From positions 372,001 to 436,000 of the forward strand of contig NZ_BMWZ01000002.1 in assembly GCF_014651495.1 (NCBI RefSeq): a DNA stretch of 64,000 nt. The letters are read 5' to 3'. Below the pieces are notes generated by a model. It saw only the letters and a list, made by a program, of their open reading frames with translations. It was not told where the DNA came from and ran no database searches. The stretch comes from Algibacter mikhailovii (GTDB taxonomy: Bacteria > Bacteroidota > Bacteroidia > Flavobacteriales > Flavobacteriaceae). This document shows positions 45,469 to 55,753 of this stretch, one piece after another. How positions within the stretch are numbered: the stretch's first letter is position 1; each line of letters begins with the position of its first letter. A program made the translations under genes and the position numbers.

Positions 45469-47367
45469 ATGAGTGATGCCTTAAAACACGAATGTGGAAT
45501 AGCTGTTATCAGACTTTTAAAACCATTAGAGTATTATAAGAAAAAATATGGCACAGCATTTTATGGTGTAAACAAAATGTACTTAATGATGGAAAAACAG
45601 CACAATCGTGGACAAGATGGTGCTGGACTTGCAAGTATTAAGTTAGATACCAAACCAGGAGAGCGCTACATAAGTAGAGTGCGTTCGGTGGCCCAACAAC
45701 CTATCCAAGATATTTTCGCCCAAATTAACGAACGTGTTAATAAGGAATTTGAAGAGCATCCAGAATATAAAGATGACGTTGCTGCTCAAAAAAGAAATAT
45801 CCCATACATTGGAGAGGTATTACTAGGCCATGTGCGCTATGGTACATTTGGTAAAAATAGCGTTGAAAGTGTGCATCCGTTTTTAAGACAAAACAACTGG
45901 ATGCATAGAAATTTAATTATGGCAGGAAACTTTAACATGACGAATGTTAAAGAGCTTTTTGGCAACTTAGTTGACCTAGGACAACACCCTAAAGAATATA
46001 CGGACACCATAACTATAATGGAAAAAATAGGCCATTTCTTAGATGATGCCGTAAGTAGAATATATAAAGATTTAAAAAAGGAAGGCTATAATAAAAAAGA
46101 GGCTTCACCATTAATTGCGAAGCGTTTAAAAGTAGGTAAAATTCTGAAACGCGCTGCCAAAAACTGGGATGGCGGATATGCCATGGCTGGACTAATTGGT
46201 CACGGTGACGCTTTTGTTTTAAGAGATCCTGCAGGCATTAGACCGGCCTTCTATTATCAAGATGATGAAGTGGTTGTTGTCGCTTCAGAACGCCCAGTAA
46301 TTCAGACTGTTTTTAATGTAAAATTTGAAGATGTAAAGGAATTAGAACCAGGGCAAGCCATTATTACTAAAAAATCTGGGGAAGTAAGACTAAAACAAAT
46401 TTTAGAACCCTTAGAAAAAAAATCTTGTTCATTTGAGCGCATTTATTTTTCAAGAGGTAGTGATGCTGAAATATACCAAGAACGCAAAACCTTAGGTAAA
46501 TTATTAATGCCACAAGTTCTTGAAGCCATTAATAATGACACTAAAAATACGGTGTTCTCATATATTCCAAATACAGCTGAAACCTCCTTCTTTGGCATGA
46601 TTGAAACTGCCGAAGCTTATATCAATAAAAGAAAGACCAAAGCAATTTTAAATGGGCAACGTTCGCTGTCTGCGGCCAAAGTCACTGAAATTTTATCAGA
46701 ACATGCACGCGTTGAAAAAATCGCAATAAAAGATGTCAAGCTTAGGACATTTATAACTGAAGACAGCAGTAGAGATGATCTTGTAGCTCATGTTTATGAC
46801 GTTACTTATGGGGTTATTAAACCAACCGATAATCTTGTAATTATAGATGATAGTATTGTAAGAGGTACTACATTAAAAATGAGTATCCTAAAGATGCTTG
46901 ATCGCTTGAATCCTAAAAAAATTATTGTGGTTTCTTCTGCTCCACAAATACGATATCCGGATTGTTATGGTATCGACATGGCCAATCTTGAAAGTTTAGT
47001 TGCTTTTAGAGCAGCTCTAGAATTGTTAAAGGATGCAAATTCATATCACATTGTCAAAGAGGTTTATGATAAATGTATCATGCAGACGGATTTAGATGAT
47101 AGACACGTGCAAAACTTTGTAAAAGAAATTTATGACCCGTTTACAGATGAACAGATTTCGGATAAAATTTCGGAATTACTAAGTGATGACAGCATTACCG
47201 CTGAAGTAAAAATTATTTTCCAACCCGTTGAAAACCTTCACAAGGCATGCCCTGACCATTTAGGCGACTGGTATTTCACTGGAAATTACCCAACAGTTGG
47301 CGGAAATAGAGTAGTAAACCGTGCGTTTATAAACTTTTATGAAGGCAATAAAGAACGAGCCTATTAA
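45469..47367 (+). CDS. purF: Amidophosphoribosyltransferase family protein
   Basis: First step of purine synthesis: transfers the glutamine amide to PRPP. The 632-residue protein has an N-terminal glutamine amidotransferase II domain (HECGIAVIRL, nucleophile Cys 9; QHNRGQDGAGLAS; LLGHVRYGTFG) and a C-terminal phosphoribosyltransferase domain with the PRPP loop in NLVIIDDSIVRGTTL. It is longer than the E. coli enzyme (505) and has inserts between strands; long PurF-type proteins of this form are usual in Bacteroidota. Cys 9 is internal, so an N-terminal peptide must be removed if it is the nucleophile. Confidence 0.92.
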   Translation: MSDALKHECGIAVIRLLKPLEYYKKKYGTAFYGVNKMYLMMEKQHNRGQDGAGLASIKLDTKPGERYISRVRSVAQQPIQDIFAQINERVNKEFEEHPEYKDDVAAQKRNIPYIGEVLLGHVRYGTFGKNSVESVHPFLRQNNWMHRNLIMAGNFNMTNVKELFGNLVDLGQHPKEYTDTITIMEKIGHFLDDAVSRIYKDLKKEGYNKKEASPLIAKRLKVGKILKRAAKNWDGGYAMAGLIGHGDAFVLRDPAGIRPAFYYQDDEVVVVASERPVIQTVFNVKFEDVKELEPGQAIITKKSGEVRLKQILEPLEKKSCSFERIYFSRGSDAEIYQERKTLGKLLMPQVLEAINNDTKNTVFSYIPNTAETSFFGMIETAEAYINKRKTKAILNGQRSLSAAKVTEILSEHARVEKIAIKDVKLRTFITEDSSRDDLVAHVYDVTYGVIKPTDNLVIIDDSIVRGTTLKMSILKMLDRLNPKKIIVVSSAPQIRYPDCYGIDMANLESLVAFRAALELLKDANSYHIVKEVYDKCIMQTDLDDRHVQNFVKEIYDPFTDEQISDKISELLSDDSITAEVKIIFQPVENLHKACPDHLGDWYFTGNYPTVGGNRVVNRAFINFYEGNKERAY

Positions 47368-47387
47368 ATACGGAATCCGTATTTAAT
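47363..47387 (+). terminator. Palindrome at the purF stop codon
   Basis: ATTAAATACGGA and its exact complement around one base. The arms include the purF stop codon (47365-47367). It lacks a following T run, so it may protect the mRNA end or terminate weakly rather than act as a standard terminator. Confidence 0.45.
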
Positions 47388-47480
47388 CAAAGATAAAATA
47401 TCAAAAATGTATTTCATCTTATAAATAAGCTATTCATCTAAAAAATAGTCATTTTATCTAAAATACGCATAAATTGGTCT

Positions 47481-47554
47481 CACCATAACATAAGTAGGTT
47501 AAGTTCATGGTAGATTTGGGGCAAAAAAAGGTGAACTCTCGTTCGCCTTTTTTT
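47481..47554 (+). ncRNA. Small-RNA-like repeat, copy 1
   Basis: Begins CACCATAACATAAGTAGG and ends in the hairpin AGGTGAAC-TCTC-GTTCGCCT (one T-G pair) followed by seven T residues. An ACCAT/ATGGT pairing can close the first 30 bases. A weak -7 (TAAATTGG at 47470-47477) precedes it at the same distance as the perfect -7 of copy 2. The first 46 bases are identical to copy 2. No family recognised. Confidence 0.6.
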
Positions 47555-47691
47555 ATATCATATCATTTCCTTTCATTCCTCTCTATTCCAAGTAAAGAGT
47601 GCAGTAGTTAATAAAACAAGCGTTTAAACCTATAATTGAACCGTTTAACTGAAAAATTTTCACAAGCACGAACAGCATTCTATATTTGATG

Positions 47692-47761
47692 CACCATAAC
47701 ATAAGTAGGTTAAGTTCATGGTAGATTTGGGGCAAAAAGGTGAACTCTCGTTCACCTTTTT
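47692..47761 (+). ncRNA. Small-RNA-like repeat, copy 2
   Basis: Same 46-base start as copy 1, then the perfect hairpin AGGTGAAC-TCTC-GTTCACCT and four to five T residues. A perfect -7 TATATTTG at 47681-47688 lies 11 bp (start to start) before it, so transcription would begin at about its first base. Compared with copy 1 the hairpin differs by one base (A for G) that restores pairing, which supports selection for the stem. No open reading frame of note. Confidence 0.65.
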
Positions 47762-47807
47762 CATTTTATATATTTTCTTGTTTTTTCTTATTCCAGCTTA
47801 TCCCTTT

Positions 47808-49856
47808 TTACTTTTTCACAAATAGAGCAGATTGATTGCCTTCCTGACTTTTAGCAACCAATACATAAAGTCCATTTTTTAATTTTTTTACATTTAATGG
47901 CATGTGTGGTCCTGTTTTGCCCTCTTTTATAACTTTTCCAAGTAAATCAAAAATTTGGTAATGCACTTGGCTTTCAAGATTAGCTATATTTAAAAAGGTA
48001 TCAGTGGGATTAGGGTGTAAATTAAGTTTCTTATTGTTTTTTAATAAAAAGTCTGGCGTTGAAAGACCTAGCGCTTCCTTTTTATCCAAGTAAAACTTAT
48101 CCATATTCCATTGCCAATCATTACTCCCATTAGCCAATATACGAATGATATGAGATCCTGACTTAATATTTATTAATGCATTATGCCTTAAAAACCTATA
48201 ATCATCCCAGGCGCCATTATTGGGCACTAAAGTGCTAGCCAATACAGTATTATCAATGAGCATTTGTACATTGGCATTATTCATAGGCGTACTAATTAAA
48301 TAAGTAAGTTCATACATTCCTGATTCTGGAATATTTACTGTAAATTCCATCCAATCCTGGCGGTTTACAAAATTAACACCAATATTAGTGGCATTAACGC
48401 CATCATATCCGCTTGGCGTGTAACCATCTTCATTTTTTGTGGCCTCAAAATCCTCAGCTTCAATTATTATAGCATTAGGAGAAGGAGCCTCAATTTCTTT
48501 AACCAAATCAAATCTTTTTAAATGCATCCAACCCCCTTGAACTTGTCCATCCCATTTAAGCTCATGAGCTAACCCCCAAGAAACGCCAGATGTTGGATTT
48601 TCACCTTCTAAACTTGGTCTAAAAATTCCTAAGGCATCAGGAACGTGGCTAGCTTTTCCTTTCATTTCAAAATTCAAACCATCGGAAGCAAACTGGACAG
48701 ATCCTCTTTCGGGCCCATCAAGTTTCTGAATTATAGCAATCCCATTATCATAATTCCAAACACTTACCTCATGACCAGAAGTTGTAAGGGGGTTATATTC
48801 AGATTTAATATATGGCCCTGTAGGATTATCTGCGATAGCAACACCCCATCTAATTTCCCGTTCACCGCAGTATCTTTCCTCTCCCATTCGTTCTCCTTTG
48901 TAATACAAATAGAATTTATTATTATAAAACCTTAAACAAGGATCATGTACTTTATGACTGTCAAAATCACCTTTTTCAATAACATCTAATCTACTGGTTG
49001 AATTATCAGCCCAAGCACCATTATCCGTTGGTCTTAAAATTGGCTCACTAAGTTTAGTCCATGGCCCACTAGGAGAATCAGCAACAGCCATAGCTACAGT
49101 GTTCTTTACACGTTCAATATACGGATGTTTAACAGCTTGGTATATTAAATAGAATTTACTATCGTGAACAAATATTTCAGGTGTAAATACTGAGCGGTCA
49201 TCAAAACTTCCAGAAGTCCCTCTTGATACGGCTACACCTTGTTCTTTCCATTGATACCCGTCTACTGACGTTGCATAATAAACATCACAATAATCCCATG
49301 GAAAGACATTATCATTAATATTATTTGTCCGGAAATAGGTTGAAGTTTCAGATAATTTATAAGTGTACCAAACATAATACAATCCATTATGTTGAATTAC
49401 CGCACTGGGATCACGACGCGTATACGTGGCATCAGGAGCAAAATCTCCATCTAAATTCGATTCGGAAAATTGGACATTCCATAAAGGGTCATTTGGAATA
49501 TTAGGATTGTTATAAACTTCACAACCGGTTAAATAATTCTCCCATCGGGCAGTAGCAACACTTTTAATTTTAGGTCTTAATTGAACAACCAAATTCGTGG
49601 TAGGTGTAAGATTTCTTAAATCTTCAAAAACATAACTTCCTTTGTTTATTTGTAAAGTACGCTCTGCGTTATTGTCAACCGAAAATAAAAATTCCCCATT
49701 TGCCAAAGTTGTTACCTGTTGATTAGTTTCAACCAATGTAACCGTAGCTCCAGTAATTGGCAATCCCGTGTTTTTATCTGTAACGGTACCAGAATATGTT
49801 TGTGCTGTTATTTGTAAACAGAAACTAAAAACAAAAAAGTAATTGAAATATTTCAC
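47808..49856 (-). CDS. Secreted GH117-like glycoside hydrolase with CBM6 and T9SS sorting domain
   Basis: About 682 residues: signal sequence (KYFNYFFVFSFCLQITAQ), a carboxypeptidase-regulatory-like domain (SGTVTDKNTGLPITGATVTL), a five-bladed propeller catalytic domain with GH117-like blocks (DPSAVIQHNGLYYVWYTYK; FTPEIFVHDSKFYLIYQAVK; SHKVHDPCLRFYNNKFYLYY; EIRWGVAIADNPTGPYI), a CBM6-like domain (IIEAEDFEATKNEDGY to WQWNMDKFYLD) and a Por sorting domain (NLHPNPTDTFLNIANL). GH117 enzymes release 3,6-anhydro-L-galactose from agar oligosaccharides; activity here is inferred. I start at the GTG at 49856, where the signal peptide begins; an ATG at 49973 would add 39 non-homologous residues. Confidence 0.85.
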   Translation of the reverse strand: MKYFNYFFVFSFCLQITAQTYSGTVTDKNTGLPITGATVTLVETNQQVTTLANGEFLFSVDNNAERTLQINKGSYVFEDLRNLTPTTNLVVQLRPKIKSVATARWENYLTGCEVYNNPNIPNDPLWNVQFSESNLDGDFAPDATYTRRDPSAVIQHNGLYYVWYTYKLSETSTYFRTNNINDNVFPWDYCDVYYATSVDGYQWKEQGVAVSRGTSGSFDDRSVFTPEIFVHDSKFYLIYQAVKHPYIERVKNTVAMAVADSPSGPWTKLSEPILRPTDNGAWADNSTSRLDVIEKGDFDSHKVHDPCLRFYNNKFYLYYKGERMGEERYCGEREIRWGVAIADNPTGPYIKSEYNPLTTSGHEVSVWNYDNGIAIIQKLDGPERGSVQFASDGLNFEMKGKASHVPDALGIFRPSLEGENPTSGVSWGLAHELKWDGQVQGGWMHLKRFDLVKEIEAPSPNAIIIEAEDFEATKNEDGYTPSGYDGVNATNIGVNFVNRQDWMEFTVNIPESGMYELTYLISTPMNNANVQMLIDNTVLASTLVPNNGAWDDYRFLRHNALINIKSGSHIIRILANGSNDWQWNMDKFYLDKKEALGLSTPDFLLKNNKKLNLHPNPTDTFLNIANLESQVHYQIFDLLGKVIKEGKTGPHMPLNVKKLKNGLYVLVAKSQEGNQSALFVKK

Positions 49857-49973
49857 ATGTATATATTTAGAAAAGTAAATATATCCCGAAACGTCATCTA
49901 CTATTCTAAAACAGACTTGACTTAAACTAAACAATAAAACACTTGTACTAAATGATAGCCCAATTGTTAGCAT

Positions 49974-50003
49974 AAAAAAACGCCTTAGTTAAACTAAGGC
50001 GTT
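49974..50003 (-). terminator. Terminator of the superoxide dismutase gene
   Basis: Stem AACGCCTTAG with CTAAGGCGTT and, on the minus strand, a run of seven T residues. It is 26 bases beyond the sod stop codon. Confidence 0.88.
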
Positions 50004-50028
50004 CCTAAAAATTTATAAAGCGTGAATT

Positions 50029-50637
50029 TTATTTTGCTTCAGCGTAACGTCTTTCAACTTCATTCCAGTTAATAACGCTAAAAAATGCATTAATATAATC
50101 CGGACGTCTGTTTTGGTAATTTAAATAATACGCATGTTCCCATACATCTAAACCTAAAATTGGAGTACCTCCACAACTCACACCGGGCATTAATGGATTA
50201 TCTTGGTTTGGTGTAGAGCAAATTTCAATTTTCCCTCCTTTTTGAACACATAACCAAGCCCATCCTGAACCAAAACGCGTTGCTGCAGCTTTACTAAAAG
50301 CGGCGATAAACTCATCTTTAGATCCAAAAGTTGCCTCAATAGCATCTTTCAATTCTCCTGATAAATACCCTCTATCTTCAGGATTCATAACTGTCCAAAA
50401 CAATGAGTGGTTATAAAATCCTCCTCCGTTATTCCTAACAGCGCCATTATCCATATCTAGACCTGTAAGAATATCTTCAATAGACTTTCCTTCTAAATCT
50501 GTACCTGCAATGGCATTATTTAAATTATTGGTATATCCTTGGTGATGTTTAGTATGGTGTATCTCCATGGTTCTTGCATCCATGTGAGGTTCTAAAGCAT
50601 CGTATGCGTATCCTAATTTCGGTAATTCGAAAGCCAT
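50029..50637 (-). CDS. sod: Superoxide dismutase (Fe/Mn type)
   Basis: Cytoplasmic Fe/Mn superoxide dismutase, 202 residues. It begins [20 protein letters not shown], and the metal ligands are in [11 protein letters not shown] (His 27 region), FYNHSLFW and the C-terminal [17 protein letters not shown]. No signal peptide. The metal preference cannot be set from the sequence. A terminator follows at 49974-50003. Confidence 0.96.
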   Translation of the reverse strand: MAFELPKLGYAYDALEPHMDARTMEIHHTKHHQGYTNNLNNAIAGTDLEGKSIEDILTGLDMDNGAVRNNGGGFYNHSLFWTVMNPEDRGYLSGELKDAIEATFGSKDEFIAAFSKAAATRFGSGWAWLCVQKGGKIEICSTPNQDNPLMPGVSCGGTPILGLDVWEHAYYLNYQNRRPDYINAFFSVINWNEVERRYAEAK

Positions 50638-50758
50638 AATTATTGTTTTATATTAATATTTAAAATCTTTCAAATTTACATATAATACAAGTCAATTAAA
50701 AATAATATATTGTTATCAAACCATTGATAGTTTTTATCTTGTTTGCAAATTACCCTAT

Positions 50759-53700
50759 ATGACTGAAACCAATCCTTTTTCCATATACAATGCCTCAGCC
50801 GGCAGCGGTAAGACTTATACTCTTGTAAAAGAGTATTTAAAACACCTATTTCAATCAGATAATTTATTCCATTTTAAACGTATTCTAGCCATAACCTTCA
50901 CAAATAAGGCGGTTGCTGAAATGAAAGAACGCATTGTTAATGCACTAGTTATGTTCTCAAGTGAACACATTCTACAAGAAGGAGATAGTATGTTTGATGC
51001 TATTGGAAAAGAACTTCAAATTCCACCTGAACATCTTCAAAAAAAGTCCAAATTATTATTAAACACCATAATACATAATTATGCAGCCTTTGATATTTCA
51101 ACAATTGATGGCTTCACGCATAAAATAATTAGAACTTTTGCCCATGATTTAAAACTTCCTTTAAATTTTGAAGTTGAACTTGACCAAGATGCGCTTTTAA
51201 ACGAAGCTGTTGACAGCTTGATTTCCAAAACTGGCACAAACAAAGCCCTCACTAAGGTATTAGTTGATTTTGCCATTGAAAAAGCTGATGACGATAAGAG
51301 TTGGGATCTTTCTTTTGATTTTAATAAAATCGCAAAACTACTAATCAATGAAAATGATAAGCCTTTTATTGACGGTTTGAAAGGCAAAACATTAAAAGAT
51401 TTTGACTCCCTCAAGAAAAAATTAACCAAAGAGATTTTAGAATTAGAAAAGAAGATTGTTAGTGACGCCCAACATGTTTTAGATTTAATTAACAAGGCCG
51501 GTTTAGATCATTCCAACTTTAGTAGAAGCACACTGCCTAACCACTTCAAAAAAGTTTTGAATTTAGAATTAAATAGCCTTTACAGTAATAAACTGGAAGA
51601 AAATATTTCAGAAAGAAAAGGTATTTATACTAAAACACTAGATGCACATTTGGCTCAGTCCATAGATGCACTGCTTCCACAAATAGAAGAATTCTACAAA
51701 ACAATTAAAAGTCAGGTATATCATCTTAAATTTCTCAAAAACTTTTATAAAAATATCACTCCTCTATCTGTTTTAAACGCCATAAATAATGAGTTAACCC
51801 AACTAAAGGCAGAACAAAATAAGATGCTCATTTCAGAATTTAATTCAATAATTAGTAAAGAAATTATAGCGCAGCCTACTCCTTTTATTTATGAACGCTT
51901 AGGGGAAAAATTCAAACATTATTTTATTGATGAATTTCAAGACACCTCAGTTATGCAATGGGAAAATTTATCTCCATTAATAGATAATGCCTTAGCTTCT
52001 GAGCAAGGAAGTACCATGCTAGTGGGTGACGCGAAACAAGCAATTTATAGATGGAGAGGTGGAAAAGCCGAACAGTTTATAGAATTATTTAATAAAACGA
52101 ATACACCATTTAATACAGAGCAAAGCATAAGAAACCTTGAAGAAAACTACAGAAGCTATAAAGAAATCATTTGCTTTAACAATGGTTTTTTTAACTTTTT
52201 AGCAAATCAGGTATTTAAAAATGAAGTATACCAAAACTTATATAGCAATGCCAATCAAAATATCATTAACGATAAAGAAGGTTTTGTTGAGCTATCTTTT
52301 CTAGAACTGGACAAAACTGATGACAAAGATGTTATTTTTCCTGAGGTGGTATTAAAAAAAATCAAACAGTGCCAGGGAAATGGTTATATGCTTGAAGATA
52401 TTTGCATTTTAGTAAGAAAAAAGAAAGAAGGCGTTGCTATTGCCAACTTCCTAAGTTTACAAAATATAAGCATAATTTCTTCTGAAACCTTATTACTAGC
52501 AAATTCAGCCGAAGTTACTTTTATTAATGATTTATTGGCACTTCTCATTCAACCAAATAACAAGGAAATTAAGATTAAGGTGCTTAATTATCTTACCACG
52601 AAATTAAATATAGAAGATAAACATAATTTTTTCATAAACCATTTAAACCTCAATACTTTTGATTTACTTGAAAGCTTTGCCCATTATAGTATTCATGTCT
52701 CCCTAGACAAATTGCTAAGCCTTCCATTTTATGATTTAGTAGAAACCATTATTAGAAGTTTTAGTTTAGTCTTAAAATCAAATGCCTACATTCAGTTTTA
52801 TTTAGATGTTGTTTTAGACTATTCAGATAAAAAGGGCTCTGACATTGCGGGCTTTTTAGACTATTTCGATAAGAAAAAAAACAATTTGAGTATCATTTCT
52901 CCCAAAGGCCAAAACGCTGTTCAAATAATGACCATCCATAAATCTAAAGGTTTAGAATTTCCTGTTGTTATTTTTCCTTATGCCAATATGAATATCTATG
53001 AAGACATAGAGCCAAAAGAATGGTATCCATTAGACCCTAATACTTACGAAGGTTTTTCTTATACATCTTTGAGCTACAACAAAGATTTTGCTTTTTATGG
53101 GCACGAAGGTGAAATAATATATAATCGCCATCAATCTGAACTTGAATTAGACAGTATTAATTTATTATATGTTGCACTTACTAGACCTGTTGAGCAGCTT
53201 TTCATACTCTCGACAAAAGATATAACTTCAAAAGGTATAATAAGTGATAATAAGTATTCAGGATTATTTATTTCTTACCTACAATCTCTTGGTAAATGGA
53301 ATGATTCAGAAACGCTTTACACCTTTGGAAACCCTCAAAAAACATCAAAAAATAAAACCAATCAAATACATAATATATCAGAAGCAAATTTTCTATCAAC
53401 AGCCAAAGAAGATCATAATATCAAAATTATTTCAAAATCGGCCTACTTATGGGATACCAACCAACAAGAGGCTATAGAAAAAGGAAATTTGATACATAAT
53501 ATCATGTCTCAAATTTTAACTTCTCAAGACATAGACCCCGTATTTCAGAACTTCATAGCATTGGGCATCATTTCCTATGAACAAGCAGTCCCTCTTAAAG
53601 AGACGGTTTTGCGTATTGTTGAACATCCAGAACTGAAGGACTACTTCAAATCAAATCTTACCATCTTTAATGAACGTGATATCATTTCAAAAACCGGTCT

Positions 53701-53896
53701 TATTTTGAGACCAGATAGGATTATTTTGAATGCAAAAAGCGAAGCGATTATCATAGACTATAAAACAGGCTTAGAAGACGTAAAACACGAACAACAAATA
53801 ATGTCTTATAATGATGTTTTAATGGAAATGAACATTACCGTTAAAAAAAGAATTCTGATTTATATCGATAATGAAATTAGAGTGAAAATCATTTAA
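50759..53896 (+). CDS. AddA/RecB-like UvrD-family helicase-nuclease
   Basis: A 1045-residue UvrD/RecB-type protein for double-strand break repair. Walker A is NASAGSGKTYTLVKEYL, and further helicase motifs include FIDEFQDTSVMQW, VGDAKQAIYRWRGG, MTIHKSKGLEFPVV and LLYVALTRPVEQLF. The C-terminal PD-(D/E)XK nuclease is marked by LRPDRIILNAKSEAIIIDYKTG. It pairs with the AddB-like gene at 55754-58510, with ompA in between. Length fits AddA-type subunits. Confidence 0.92.
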   Translation: MTETNPFSIYNASAGSGKTYTLVKEYLKHLFQSDNLFHFKRILAITFTNKAVAEMKERIVNALVMFSSEHILQEGDSMFDAIGKELQIPPEHLQKKSKLLLNTIIHNYAAFDISTIDGFTHKIIRTFAHDLKLPLNFEVELDQDALLNEAVDSLISKTGTNKALTKVLVDFAIEKADDDKSWDLSFDFNKIAKLLINENDKPFIDGLKGKTLKDFDSLKKKLTKEILELEKKIVSDAQHVLDLINKAGLDHSNFSRSTLPNHFKKVLNLELNSLYSNKLEENISERKGIYTKTLDAHLAQSIDALLPQIEEFYKTIKSQVYHLKFLKNFYKNITPLSVLNAINNELTQLKAEQNKMLISEFNSIISKEIIAQPTPFIYERLGEKFKHYFIDEFQDTSVMQWENLSPLIDNALASEQGSTMLVGDAKQAIYRWRGGKAEQFIELFNKTNTPFNTEQSIRNLEENYRSYKEIICFNNGFFNFLANQVFKNEVYQNLYSNANQNIINDKEGFVELSFLELDKTDDKDVIFPEVVLKKIKQCQGNGYMLEDICILVRKKKEGVAIANFLSLQNISIISSETLLLANSAEVTFINDLLALLIQPNNKEIKIKVLNYLTTKLNIEDKHNFFINHLNLNTFDLLESFAHYSIHVSLDKLLSLPFYDLVETIIRSFSLVLKSNAYIQFYLDVVLDYSDKKGSDIAGFLDYFDKKKNNLSIISPKGQNAVQIMTIHKSKGLEFPVVIFPYANMNIYEDIEPKEWYPLDPNTYEGFSYTSLSYNKDFAFYGHEGEIIYNRHQSELELDSINLLYVALTRPVEQLFILSTKDITSKGIISDNKYSGLFISYLQSLGKWNDSETLYTFGNPQKTSKNKTNQIHNISEANFLSTAKEDHNIKIISKSAYLWDTNQQEAIEKGNLIHNIMSQILTSQDIDPVFQNFIALGIISYEQAVPLKETVLRIVEHPELKDYFKSNLTIFNERDIISKTGLILRPDRIILNAKSEAIIIDYKTGLEDVKHEQQIMSYNDVLMEMNITVKKRILIYIDNEIRVKII

Positions 53897-54328
53897 AGCA
53901 TTAAAAATAGCGGTGCCACCAGAACTCAATTTGGATTTAACAGCAACTGTTATTCCTAATTCTCACCTTAAAAACCAACTAAAACATCCTTTTGTTCAAA
54001 TACTTATAAAATCAAAAGTTGACCTTAAACTCACAGCCGCCATAACTTTACGAATGCCCCTACCCTTGCATACCACCTCACGGCAGCGAGAATAGGGCAT
54101 ACGCCCAAATCTAGTCCCCCATTATTAGTAAGTCCAGTAAAAATGCCATTAACCTCGATTATTTGTAGGACAATTATCTTTGAGAATTAACAAAATACTA
54201 TCTAAAATGATTCTGAACTACCCGCAAATAAAGAGAATCTACAATATTTTTTTATATTTGTCTTTGTTAATAAAGTTTAACAACTTACTTTTGTTTACGA
54301 TTAACACTTAAAAATTAAACTTTTGAAT
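53897..54328. other. Intergenic stretch between addA-like and ompA genes
   Basis: No convincing gene. An imperfect GC-rich inverted repeat (TGCCCCTA near 54054 with TAGGGCA near 54094) may end the addA transcript. A perfect -7 element TATATTTG at 54253-54260 is the likely ompA promoter, leaving a 5' leader of about 60 bases. Confidence 0.5.
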
Positions 54329-55681
54329 ATGAAAAATCTTAGCAGATTATTAGCCGCTATGTTGATTGTACTTGTGTGCAGCAACGTAAACGCACAAGAC
54401 AAAAACAATCCGTGGCAAATTACCATTGGTGTAAATGCAGTAGACTTTTATCCTGTAGGAGAAGATGCTCCTCAAGGTGATTATTTTGATGAGTTCTTTA
54501 ACCTGACAGATCACTACAACATTTTACCTTCATTATCTACAATTTCTGTTTCTAAATACATTAGCAACGGATTTTCTTTTGGAGTTGCTGGGTCATTAAA
54601 CAAAATAGACAAATTTGGTGATTTAGATGTTGCTGATTTATCTTATTACGGACTTGATGGTACAATCAAATACACTTTTACTGAAGATACTACGTTAACG
54701 CCTTATTTAGGTGTTGGTGGGGGTTACACTTGGGTAGATGAAATTGGTGCTGGAACATTAAACGTAACTTTAGGTACTGATGTTTGGTTAAGTGAAAATG
54801 TTGCTTTAACATACCAATTTGCTTACAAGCATGCATTTGAAGATTACTTATCTAAACATTTCCAACACACTTTAGGTCTGTCTATCAAATTTGGTGGAAC
54901 TGACACTGATGGTGATGGTATATACGACAAAGATGATGCTTGTCCAGAAGTTGCTGGTTTAGAAGCGTTTAATGGTTGTCCAGATTCTGATGGTGATGGT
55001 ATTGAAGATAGCAAAGATGATTGTCCTAATGAAGCTGGTTTAGCTGAATTTAATGGATGTCCTGATGCTGACGGTGATGGTGTTGCTGATAAAGATGATA
55101 AATGTCCTACTGTTGCTGGTTTAGCTTCATTAAACGGATGTCCGGATGCTGATGGTGACGGTGTTGCTGATGGTGACGATAAATGTCCTAACGAAGCTGG
55201 TCCTGCTGCTAACCAAGGATGTCCTTGGCCAGATACTGACGGTGACGGTGTAATTGACAAAGATGATCTTTGTCCAGAAACAGTTGGTACTGTTGCAAAC
55301 AACGGTTGTCCTGAAGTAACAGAAGCTGTTAAAAAAGCACTTAATGCTTATGCTAAGACCATTTTATTTGATACAGGAAAATCTTCTATCAAAGAACAGT
55401 CAAGTGAAGTTCTTCAAAATATCATTGATATCTTAAAAGAATATCCTAATGCCAAATTTAACATTGAAGGTCATACTGATAGTGTAGGTAGCGAAACATT
55501 AAACCAACAATTATCTGAATCTAGAGCTAATTCTGTTAAAGATTACTTAGTGAAAGGTGGTATTGAAGCTGGAAGACTTTCTGCTGCTGGTTATGGTGAA
55601 TCTAAACCTCTTGATACTAACAAAACAAGAGCTGGAAGAAGAAACAACAGACGTGTTGAAATTAACTTAAACAAAGACTAA
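54329..55681 (+). CDS. OmpA-family protein with thrombospondin type 3 repeats
   Basis: A 450-residue outer-membrane protein: signal peptide ending in VNAQD, an N-terminal eight-strand barrel (about 25-190), five calcium-binding thrombospondin type 3 repeats of the form DxDGDGxxDxxDxCP (about 193-325) and a C-terminal OmpA peptidoglycan-binding domain with [20 protein letters not shown] and [14 protein letters not shown]. It links the outer membrane to peptidoglycan. I start at ATG 54329 giving [12 protein letters not shown]. It has its own promoter and a strong terminator at 55712-55742, so it interrupts the addA-addB pair as a separate unit. Confidence 0.95.
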   Translation: MKNLSRLLAAMLIVLVCSNVNAQDKNNPWQITIGVNAVDFYPVGEDAPQGDYFDEFFNLTDHYNILPSLSTISVSKYISNGFSFGVAGSLNKIDKFGDLDVADLSYYGLDGTIKYTFTEDTTLTPYLGVGGGYTWVDEIGAGTLNVTLGTDVWLSENVALTYQFAYKHAFEDYLSKHFQHTLGLSIKFGGTDTDGDGIYDKDDACPEVAGLEAFNGCPDSDGDGIEDSKDDCPNEAGLAEFNGCPDADGDGVADKDDKCPTVAGLASLNGCPDADGDGVADGDDKCPNEAGPAANQGCPWPDTDGDGVIDKDDLCPETVGTVANNGCPEVTEAVKKALNAYAKTILFDTGKSSIKEQSSEVLQNIIDILKEYPNAKFNIEGHTDSVGSETLNQQLSESRANSVKDYLVKGGIEAGRLSAAGYGESKPLDTNKTRAGRRNNRRVEINLNKD

Positions 55682-55711
55682 GTTTACTTTAAGTTAGTAA
55701 AATAAATATTT

Positions 55712-55742
55712 AAAAACGCTTCGGAAATCCGAAGCGTTTTTT
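55712..55742 (+). terminator. Terminator of ompA
   Basis: Perfect 14-bp stem AAAAACGCTTCGGA with TCCGAAGCGTTTTT, 2-base loop, starting 31 bases beyond the ompA stop codon and ending 12 bases before the AddB-like gene. Confidence 0.9.
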
Positions 55743-55753
55743 ATTTTTATACA

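Noticed and set aside
53913-54095. A 60-codon frame after the addA-like gene
   Set aside because: No ATG, no recognisable domain, no promoter and an atypical composition; treated as intergenic.
54900-55310. Regular repeats in ompA that could look like a CRISPR or satellite array
   Set aside because: They encode DxDGDG thrombospondin type 3 repeats in frame, with codon-level variation.
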